64,000 nucleotides of DNA from Acanthococcus lagerstroemiae (taxonomy: Eukaryota > Arthropoda > Insecta > Hemiptera > Eriococcidae), in NCBI GenBank assembly GCA_031841125.1, contig CM063106.1, positions 9,238,001 through 9,302,000 on the forward strand, read 5' to 3'. Made by a program: the position numbers and the translations under genes. Position 1 is the stretch's first letter; the number at the start of each line of letters is the position of its first letter. Shown here piece after piece: positions 55,580 to 64,000 of this stretch. Under the pieces are notes generated by a model. The model had not been told where the DNA came from and made no database searches. It saw nothing but the letters and a program-made list of their open reading frames with translations.

Positions 55580-55745
55580 TACAACCCCGGTCCCGAAAAG
55601 TACCCTTTCGAGTTTCGCATCAGTGGCCGGACGGACGCTTTGAGGCCAGCCTGAGCCCACATTTCGCCGTGCCGCTTCTGGTGCGCGCGTCCTGCAAGGG
55701 CCACAGTGGGGTTCCCTACTGACCGAGGTTCGCGCTCCCCGAGCA
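55580..55745 (-). repeat. GC-rich dispersed repeat, copy 3
   Basis: The complement matches 14749-14910 (TGCGAAACTCGAAAGGGTA against GCGATACTCGAAAGGGTA, with similar flanks). The adjoining GC-rich sequence up to 56050 has overlapping open frames on the plus strand (55706-55921, 55779-56051) without a domain. This may be one end of a larger element. Confidence 0.65.
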
Positions 55746-56064
55746 CTAGCTTGGAAATTTCAAGTCCCCTACAACCAGATGCGCTACCTCTTCACTCACC
55801 CCTCACCTCCTCGTCTTGGTATGTGTGGCGACGCAGGCAGATGGGTGACGCCGGGGGAGCCCTCGGGGAATGGAAGCCCTGCTGGAGGTATTTCGAAGCC
55901 GGTCACTCATTTTCGCAATAGTACAGTCGACCTTTGTAGAGACAGCGCTTGCGCCCAACAGTACTCAAAGTGGAATGCCGGGGAACCGCTACGCGTGATG
56001 ACAGTAAGCAATGATCAGACTTCTTTAGCGCGGAATACAGGAAGACATTAACCTTCCTGGTCAA

Positions 56065-56262
56065 TGGCTTATGGATACCAAGTTAACGTATCAATTTTAG
56101 GTTTTTCCGCAAGTTTTTCATCATTGCGGTCAGACTAACAGTCCAACGTCTTGCAAATACAAGTTTTTAACAATCGCAAACACTTCTGCATGTGTCCATC
56201 TTCACATCTTGAACGATAAAATGAAGATGGATACATGTAGAAATGTTTGCGATTGTTGAGTT
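56065..56262. repeat. Direct repeat, right copy, ending in a hairpin
   Basis: Besides matching 55248-55400, it contains an inverted pair. The arm from ACAATCGCAAACACTTCTGC to CATCTTCACAT (about 56170-56209) pairs with the arm from ATGAAGATGGATACATGTAG to TTTGCGATTGTTG (about 56221-56258). The loop is about 12 bases. Confidence 0.8.
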
Positions 56263-57239
56263 AGAACAAAATTCAAAAATTTTCCTCTGCCTTCCACCCT
56301 ATCGCCAGCCTTTCAGCTTGAAATAAAGTTGCCAATGGACGATCACGCATTGAGTTCACTTTTAATCTACAAAATTTCATCTAAAATCCAGCCAGCCTTC
56401 ACTAAAATACTAATGAGGTCGAAAAAAGCATTAAAATGTGTAAGAGAGCCGTTGAAAGACGTTAAAAAGACGTTGCGTTGTTAATTTCGTTATTAAGCTC
56501 GATTTGAGTTTCCCATTCAGATTTTTATCCATTTAATAATCCGTCCAATTTTATTAGGCTGTTAAAATCTCACGGCGAGATTATTGAATGATTTGTTCGG
56601 AAACAATGAAACGGTACATTCTATCACGGAATGACCAGAAACGATTGAATAATAAAAATAAGTACTCGAGGATGCTGAAACGAACACATCATTGAAATAT
56701 TGAATGAACTCTGATCCTTTGTTTGAAATTTTAATTGATATCTCGAAGATAGACCAGACGTCAGAAAATGTAAGTTTTCTTGCGCTTGACGTTTTCACTT
56801 CGTTTTATGTCTCAATAAATGTACCCAAGTACCTACAGAGATGTACTCACAGTAAGCGTTTAATTTCCAGTTCTTCGATGGCAGAAGGTAAATAATGCTT
56901 CTTTCATCTTCCTCATTCTATTTCTTCTTTTTTATTTTCATTTTTTTCTCATTAATTGAAAAATGAAGCTCGCTTTAAGGTGCCGGGTATAAGTACAGGT
57001 AATAAAAATAACGGTTGATTTGAAAATTAGAGACAGTTAAATGCGAAAACAATATTCTTGCTGTACTACTTTGAGTGATAGTTCAGTATTACTGTCTTCA
57101 TTTCACGTTTTACCCATTAACAGGTTCGCCTAATCAAAACACGCACTGGAGGATTCAAGGGGGCAGATCCAAAGATCATCTCCTCACCCTTAGTATTTAG
57201 ATGTATACTATATGACCCCCTTATGTGCTACCTTGCTAT
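56263..57239. other. Non-coding stretch, nothing recognised
   Basis: The segment 56440-56720 is non-repetitive. No domain-bearing frame. Confidence 0.4.
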
Positions 57240-57500
57240 TGCAAGGGGGCTTACAGAAGAACTAAAGGCACATAGGGGAAGGAAAACTCCGACAGATTAA
57301 CCCTGATGAAAGCAAGGATAAACCACATCAGTATTTTCCCCTGGAGATGTTTCTTCACTACCACAATTATGATGGCAATTCACGAAGTTAATAATAATTC
57401 CATCGGATGTCCGGACGGAGACGATCTAGTGAGAGACTATCGGAATTGAGAATAGGGACATGGAATGTAAGGACATGACGTAGGCAAATTAAAAATCCTT
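57240..57500 (+). pseudogene. RTE-type LINE 5' UTR and start of endonuclease ORF
   Basis: GGAAAACTCCGACAGATTAA leads into a frame reading DESKDKPHQYFPLEMFLHYH and, after stops, LSELRIGTWNVRT. This matches the 49.79-50.33 kb copy (DESKERLYQYSSLEM ... LEIGTWNVRT) in both untranslated leader and ORF start, so they are the same family. The frame collapses after TWNVRT. Confidence 0.8.
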
Positions 57501-58489
57501 CTCAGAAATGAAAAGGATGAGCACAGGAGAGAGAAAATTGGAGAGACGCAGATCACTCGTTGAGAGACTAAGGATTACTAGATACGATTAAAAATGTTTT
57601 GAAAATTTAAAAATTGCCAGTTTTTCCCAAAGTTCTTGTCCTTATACTATACAAGAAGGAAAAACACCGTTTTTCGTTTCAACGTTGGTTATATCAATCA
57701 GTATGGCACTACGACTACATGTGTAATGGTTTTTAGCTTCATAGTAGCTACATTTTCAATTTAACTGAAAATCTTCAAAATTTTCAGAGCAAATTTGTTT
57801 CCTTCAGCGGAAAAATATCATTGTCATACTTTCACAATGTACGTACAAAACCTTTGACCATAATCTACGAAACATTCAATCATATCTATCTATGTAGGTA
57901 TACATAATTTTGGGCACTTAATATGTAAATTTTCAAATTTTCAAAAAGAATTTTTAAATTTTACTCTTTGAAAATACAATTCTATGCATATTTTTTCTTC
58001 AAAAGGAGCTCCCATCCACATTCGTTGCTCAGTTTGTTTACGAGGTACAGGGAAAGTTTGATTGTGGTCTTGGAAAGCCGCCATTTTAGAAAAAATATAT
58101 CGATAACTCGAAAACCGAGCAACTTTTTTCAAAACAGGTGTTCAGGCATACTTGTGGGATAGACTAAAACTGCCTCTGCAAGTTAGGTCAAAATTGGAGA
58201 GGTCGATTGCAGAAAATTCTTGTTTTCCGTTTGAATTCGTATGGAATTACCAAATCGCGTTAAAATTCATTCGGATCACGTACTTATAGACCCATTGAGA
58301 TGTACGGATAGATAGGATTCACATCGTTTTAAGATTTTAAAATCAAAAATCCTCAAAATCCAGTTTTGGAATTTTAAATTTCAAACTCTCAAAATCCAGA
58401 TTTTGTGTTTTGATTTTGCGAAATAGGAAGGCAACGTACTTGATGGAGAGTCGACATCAACTTATAGGTATTTGTCGAACAAAAATTTC
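57501..58489. other. Non-coding AT-rich stretch
   Basis: Lies between a LINE 5' end and a LINE 3' end of the same orientation but shows no LINE coding sequence. TCAAAATCCAGATTTTGTG-type words at 58375-58420 relate to the tandem repeat downstream. Confidence 0.4.
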
Positions 58490-58665
58490 CACAGAATAGC
58501 TAGAAATAGACACGAATGGGAGCGACTACAGGAGACCTTTGCTCTCTATGGGCCGAGGATTAGGAATAAGTTAATATAAGCTATAAACTACATATGTATA
58601 GTAAGCAAAAGCAATGTACCCAATCCTTAATAAAGGTATTTAGATTTAGATTTATCTTTTTCAAG
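58490..58665 (+). pseudogene. RTE-type LINE 3' end
   Basis: The frame reads IARNRHEWERLQETFALYG and soon stops, resembling the last residues of RTE ORF2. A short 3' UTR ends CCTTAATAAAGGTATTTAGA followed by TTTAGATTTA repeats, the simple-repeat tail expected for this LINE group rather than a poly-A tail. Confidence 0.65.
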
Positions 58666-58740
58666 AGAATTTTGTATTCAGATTAAAACATTTTTAAGGA
58701 GAGTTTTGAATTTGATTTTAAATGTTTTCACAGGATTTCC

Positions 58741-59516
58741 GTGTATAGGATTTGAATTCTTTTTGTCAGATTTTGTCAATTTTTAGAATTCTAAAATTCA
58801 TTTCAAAATCCTAATTTTGAATTTCGATATTAAATCTTTTTTTTTTTTTTTTTTTTTAGGAAGATTTTGGGTTTTTGACTTGAATCCGATTTTAAAATAA
58901 ATTTTGTATTTTGAGTTTAATTTTTTAGAGAATTTTTCCCATTTCTGTTGAGAACTCATTCAGACTTCCTAAAGTTTGATAAGGCTCTAAAACTTTTGAA
59001 ATACCATTCAGCGTTTGTTAGGACACATTCAAACTACAATACTGTTAAGACCCATTCAGGGCTGCGAAGAACATGCTATTCGGGAAAAGGAAATCCTGTT
59101 TGGGTTTTTAAATACCAAAACTCTCAAAATCCGAATTTGTGTTTTGATTTTGAATTTTTTTATCCTTTCTAGGATTTTGTATTTTGATTTTACATCATTT
59201 TTTGTCAAATTTTGTCGATCTTTAGGATTTTAAAATTCTCAAAATCTTGATTTTGCATTTCAATATTAAATCTTTTTTCAAGGACGATTTGGGTTCTTGA
59301 TTTTCATCCGATTTTAAAACAGATTTTGGATTTGGGATTCCAATTTTTAAAGAATTTTTCCCCATCTCGGTTGAGAATTCATTCAGGCTTTCGAAAGTTT
59401 GATAATGCTTTAAAACTTTTGAAATACCATTCAGTGTTTGTTGAGACAAATTTAGACTAATCAATATTGTTATGACCTATTCAGGGCCACGAAGAAAATG
59501 TTATTTGGGAAAAGGG
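58741..59516. repeat. Tandem duplication, period about 425 bp
   Basis: Copy 1 (about 58741-59092) and copy 2 (about 59165-59516) share TTGAAATACCATTCAG, GAATTTTTCCC, GACCCATTCAGGGC/GACCTATTCAGGGC and GGGAAAAGG in the same order. AAAATCC/ATTTTG words of alternating polarity fill the AT-rich halves. A poly-T run interrupts copy 1 near 58838-58857. Confidence 0.8.
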
Positions 59517-59805
59517 CAGACACGAAAAATTCCCCTCTCCTCAGAAAAAAATCAATTTTTTGGCCGAATATAAAAGTTTCCAAATTTTTCGAATTTTCCT
59601 AGCTTTTAGTAAATAACGATTAAAGTTTTACGAATGTCTCTATGAAATGCAAAGAGAAAAGAAATCCATTGATACAATTTCCCTGGAGTGTCGGAATCTC
59701 TCTACTTTTTGATGTAATTTTACGATAGACGGGATCGCGTCCCCCGTGCCAGTCCTCTTCCTTTAGAACTCCGTAGAATTCATTTACACTCATGAAGACC
59801 CCTTT
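59517..59805. other. Short non-coding gap
   Basis: Nothing is recognised. Confidence 0.4.
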
Positions 59806-60700
59806 AAGGCTCATTTCTAATCTGCTGAAATTCTTTCAAGACGCATTTGGACTCCGTGGTGCAACTTACGACTCTTCGACTTCTTTGGCGGACTCCTTGC
59901 ACACTCGTTCAAACTATGTCAAGATTTAATAAGACTCGTTGGAATTCCGATAAGATTTCTTCAAATGACATTAGAATTGTCAATTCATTTAAGATTTGTC
60001 AGGGCGCAAGGACTGCGTCCTGATCTCATCTGGTAAGCAAGAATAATTTCGATTCTCTAAAGACTAAAAAAATAGAAATGTGTAATAAAAAATAACAAAT
60101 TGCTTAAAGAAAATAGTTGGTTTGAGGGAATGGCTTATTACGTCTGAAAGAAAACTGCAAACGTCCTAAACAATTATAAGTAACCTTCAATGGGCTTGGA
60201 AGAGTCTTAAAAGTCGTGGACGCGTCTGAAACATGTCTGAGAAAATCTTACAATCTTAAACAACTTTTCAACAGTTATAAGCGAATCTTTGAAAATCATA
60301 ATGAGTTCTAAGGAGTTCTAATGAGTCTTGAAGAGTTGTAATAAAGTGTAAAACAGTCATAAAGAGCTTTAAGAAAGTTTGGCAGAGTTATAAAGTGGCT
60401 TAAACCTGTCTTGAACAATCTTAGCGAATCTTACACAAGTTTCGCAGAACGTTGAAGTATCCGGCACGAGCTTTCAGATATCTTAAGTCAATATTGAGAA
60501 TGTGTGACAGTATTGATCTGGATTATGACTTGTGTAGTCTTGATGAAGATTAAATAAAGTCAAGTCGTAAACCAGTTTTCAACAGTTATTGAGTCCTGCA
60601 GAAGAGCCTTACAGAGTCTTAAACAAGTTTGAAATAGTTTTAGCTAGTCTTAAGAAATTTTAGGGTCTTATATAAGTTGTAAAAAATCTTAAATGTACAT
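59806..60700. repeat. Degenerate minisatellite of GAGTCTTA type
   Basis: Words such as GGAGTTCTAATGAGTCTTG, AGAGTCTTAAACAAG and ACAAGTTTCGCAG recur irregularly. The polarity changes near 60000, with AAGACTC-like words to the left and GAGTCTT-like words to the right. No frame is long enough to be a gene. Confidence 0.55.
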
Positions 60701-62838
60701 GGAAATTAAAAAAAAAAAATGTTTGACCGTGTTTTAAAGAGCCTTTTCAAGTCCAAACAATTCATTTAAATATAAAAAATTGTAATTAAGTTTTGAACAT
60801 TTCTCTGAGAATGCCTGAAAATCTAAGTAAGTCTGGGAGAATTGAAAACTTTTTTTTTTTTTTTTTTTTTTGAAAGAGCGTTGAGGAGTCTTGGTTTGTT
60901 TTAAGGACTGCCCTTTATCCAGGATGGGCCGTTCTTATAGAAACCGAATTCGAAAATTTTGGATCTGAAAACGCAAGAGGGTCAAAATAGAAGTACTGTA
61001 TCAAGTAAGAACGTCCACATTTTATTATAATTTGTACATAAAGTCTTAAGCTCTCTACCGGACCCTACATTTTTTTCAAAAATATCACTTTTTTTTTTCA
61101 ATTGTGAAGTTCTGATTTGAAAACGCAATGGGGAGGAAAAGAATAATACCCACGTTTTATTTCATTTTTTAATCAGATCCTAAGCCTTCAATTTTCTTTC
61201 TGAATTGCCACAATTTTGGAAAACTTGACTCTCCAGTAAAGGGCTCAATATTTGATATACAACATAAAATAGAATATAGTTGATATTACTCGATACAATA
61301 TCTTCATTTTCCTTCCCACTGCGTTTTCAAAATCGAACTCAGATGTTATAGAAATAAGGTATTTTTGAACAATAGAGGGCGCATGATTTGATATAAAAAA
61401 ATAGAATAAAAGACGGATATGCTCACTTAATATCGATGATAGAGGGGCGATGGCGATGCACACATGCTAAATTGGCCCCGGGACACCGCACCCCCTATCC
61501 CGGAAACGCCCCGAATGGGCCTATGTAAGAATAGGGGGGATATGCTCACTTTATTCTTTATTCTTCTTACAGTACAAAATTGGGCACTGGGCCATTATAC
61601 CACACATTATCAACTAAAACTAAAGATATAATACCTGTTTATTGTTCATCTTATTGTATTTTCAAATTTGGACTTGATATTTTTCGGCCCATCTTACTAC
61701 CGCCAACTCTATGAGGGAAAAAATTGAATGATTCAATGTTGAAGATCAAAAAGTTTCAAAAAACTCTCTGCTGAAGAATGCAGTAAGGCGAAAAAAAATG
61801 ACAGCGCATTCTCGGAGGGTATTGTGATCTTCATCGCTAATGAGAAAACATCCTGCAGTACTAACTGTTCAAAATTTCATATTTCTCCGTTTTTTTAAAA
61901 TTTATTTTCGAATTGTTGTAGGAGCTTATTACCAATAGGTTATCGACCATGGAATGCATGACTTATTTACCATATTTTTGCTGATTTATTTATTCAGTTA
62001 CCACCATGAGTCTCACATAATTATCAAAAAACTCGAAGGAGCTAGCGTGGGGGTGGATAAAAACTGTTCAAATTTTACACACGCTGGAGTGCTCTTCTCC
62101 GGATTTCCTCCTGGATCCGTCGCTGAATTGTTTTAATTCACTGAATTTTCTCACAAATCAACTATTTTCGAAGTATTTTGAATTCGAACTTATCTTTCTA
62201 AGAGGGACTGTTGCCCCATTGTCTTCTTCGCGTAAACGCGCTTGGTCTTACAATATAGTCACGCTACGAGAAAATCTTCGAAGTCTAGAAGATATCATTT
62301 GTGCCTTGAGGGCTCAAGTCACGCGTGCTCGATGTATCTTCATCGGAAAATTTGGGCGCTTGCTCACACATCGTTCAGTCCCACCATGTCGCATTAACAC
62401 ACAATATTAATTTTTAAGACGACCACTTTTACATATTCGAAAACTCACGCGCGCATCTGAAAACCGTAACAATTGTTAATAATACCTGAACGTGTACACG
62501 TTAGATCTTCGCAGCAAAATATAAAGCTATAATGTTCCTTTAAACAGTAATTATCAACGTTTATATTAAATATTTATATGCTGATTAAAAAGTGGCTCGT
62601 GTTATTGGAGCTCATGTGGGCGATTTGATTTACGAGCGGACAGCGCCGTGGGATTCTTATAAAATGAAACTATTAGTTCCCACCATGAGACTCAAGTGCA
62701 TCGATGGTCTCATAAGGTACTGGAATGTCCGGAAAGAACGGTGATAATTGGTCGCGGGGAAACTGACGTTGAAAATTTAACGCGGAAGGGCAGAGTTATT
62801 GAAAATATTCAAATGGTGTAAATTAAGACGAAGCTTGG
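60701..62838. other. Non-coding stretch
   Basis: A poly-T run is at 60850-60871. GGATATGCTCACTT occurs twice (61414 and 61539) around a GC-rich CCCCGGGACACCGCACCCC. Bases 62480-62820 are non-repetitive with TTAAT/ATTAAA cores. No gene is recognised. Confidence 0.4.
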
Positions 62839-63075
62839 ATGGTTACACCGACTATACCGTGGCTTCTATGTTTTGTGGTCACTTGCCTTGTATCGCTTCT
62901 TTATGCAAATGAATCAGGTGTTGGCTGTGGAGGGGCTTACGTGTCATGTTCCTATTGGAGAAACTATTCGTTTGGTGGTAATCGAAGTGGCGGTACAAAA
63001 TATATTTGTGGTGTACCTAAATACGGATACAGAAAAATGCGTCTTTCATGCTGCACAGGCTTGACCAAAGTATAA
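62839..63075 (+). CDS. Possible small secreted Cys-containing protein (unrecognised)
   Basis: The 78-codon frame starts with an ATG and encodes a signal-peptide-like segment (WLLCFVVTCLVSLLYA, residues 8-23) with a plausible cleavage after YA. The mature part is about 55 residues, Gly/Tyr/Ser-rich, with five Cys (GVGC, VSC, YIC and a final SCC pair) and a basic YGYRKMR segment. An odd Cys count and an overlapping open frame (62873-63064) argue for caution. I recognise no family. It could be one exon of a longer gene, or chance. Confidence 0.3.
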   Translation: MVTPTIPWLLCFVVTCLVSLLYANESGVGCGGAYVSCSYWRNYSFGGNRSGGTKYICGVPKYGYRKMRLSCCTGLTKV

Positions 63076-63700
63076 TATGTATACGGATCATACTCCAAAA
63101 ACTGGACAATTTGAACTTCAAATTTTGACCCCTTCTTTCAAATTGTCGGTCGATTTGTTTTCTGCGTATCTTACGTTTACTGACTCCCAAGTCCAAATCT
63201 GAAATTGGCCTCCATTTCGACGAATATATAAATTTATGGGATTTCTTATAACATTAAGCCAGAAAAATGAAGTTATGGCAGTTTCGCGTATAATGTTGCC
63301 ACATACAGTATGAAGATTCTCACCGAGTAATCTGGAACTAGCGAAGGGAAAAATTCATTGTATTACGAGATTGAATAACTTAATTAGAATGGGAAATTGT
63401 CGCCAGGGGAATGAGAAGGTAAGAAACCATATTACAGCTTCTGAAAAGCTCTCCGGGACAACGTGATGGTCAATTATGAATCGCCAATAACGTAACTGCA
63501 CTGCCAGCTTGTGAAAATCAGGTTTCTAAACGCCATCTCGCTATCGTAAAAGGCACGTGGACACACTCATGAACTTCTCTGCCAAGAGCTTCCCTCAGTA
63601 TAGATACAGATATTTATTTTCCCTAATGGTATAAGACTAGATTCGATCTCCCAGGATAGTGCAAAATTAATTTCAAAACGGGTACCTGGAGACCTGAAGT
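63076..63700. other. Non-coding gap before the LINE gag
   Basis: Nothing is recognised. The minus-strand frame running into this stretch from the right is a read-through of the gag fragment in the wrong frame. Confidence 0.35.
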
Positions 63701-64000
63701 CCATTGCGAGTTCATGAACTATGATACCATGACCAGCGACAGGCCAGGGGAATGAGAAAATGAGTGTTCTTGCCCCTCGATTCGCTTGCATGTGGAGCAA
63801 GATGCCTCGGCTTGGCATACCGTTGCGACATGCCCTTTCTTTCCACAGCGGTAGCATGGTCGCTCCAGGTCCGGATTCGGACACTCCTTCACCATGTGTC
63901 CTGGCCGCACCTGTAGCACCTGTAACACCTGGGAGTGCTGCTGGTCTTCTCCAGCGAGCGAACCCTACAGTTACTCTATCCAATCTTCACCCACCCTTCA
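63701..64000 (-). pseudogene. LINE ORF1 (gag-like) with CCHC zinc knuckles
   Basis: On the minus strand, CRVRSLEKTSSTPRCYRC is followed, after a frame change, by GHMVKECPNPD, then CYRCGKKGHVATVC and CSTC. Tandem CCHC knuckles preceded by CRVR are typical of the C-terminal part of ORF1 in Jockey/R1/TRAS-type LINEs. The first knuckle has a small CYRC duplication that causes the frameshift. The fragment runs off the window edge, and no reverse transcriptase is seen to its left. Confidence 0.8.

Overview
The window reads as gene-poor, AT-rich nuclear DNA of an arthropod, most likely an insect. The reasons are one animal-type facilitative sugar (trehalose/Tret1-like) transporter and remains of animal DNA transposons (mariner, pogo/Tigger, Mutator-like, hAT) and RTE- and Jockey/R1-type LINEs. 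No bacterial operon structure, rRNA gene, intact tRNA gene or CRISPR array was seen. A sap-feeding hemipteran would fit, but that is only a guess.

The one convincing host gene is the transporter at about 33.8-35.2 kb (+). It is one long exon whose 5' exon(s) are not identified. A damaged relative lies in the opposite orientation at 23.3-25.1 kb, so this is the remnant of a small inverted transporter cluster. A small cysteine-containing ORF with a signal-peptide-like start (62.84-63.08 kb) is a weak second candidate.

Most other recognisable sequence is mobile DNA. 0.8-7.1 kb: a long-TIR foldback element, an RTE LINE split by a TA-flanked MITE, and a tandem array split by a 1.43 kb TA-flanked element. 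10-11.8 kb: a 48-bp minisatellite and a 1.05 kb Mutator-like element with a 9-bp target duplication. 14.7-16.4 kb: GC-rich repeats. 17.9-25.6 kb: hAT-like and unclassified repeats plus several copies of a GTTACCC-rich element. 26-28 kb: a 2.03 kb pogo-like element with a PHD-like finger module. 29.3-32.4 kb: another GTTACCC element, a hairpin MITE and a dead mariner. 36-42.5 kb: GTTACCC element, two hAT MITEs, a tRNA-derived SINE, RTE, Tigger and Jockey fragments. 45-50.3 kb and 57-59 kb: more pieces of RTE LINEs. 53-60.7 kb: degenerate tandem arrays. 63.7-64 kb: a LINE gag with zinc knuckles.

The most unusual pattern is the dispersed element with ends CCCGATGCGCAA/TTGCGCATCGGG. It is built from one or two half-units of about 115-126 bp. 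Each half-unit centres on the perfect palindrome AGTTACCCGGGTAACT followed by iterated GGGTAAC. I see six full or half-unit loci and one fragment. A second theme is that four different TIR elements repeat their own terminal motif several times inside both ends.
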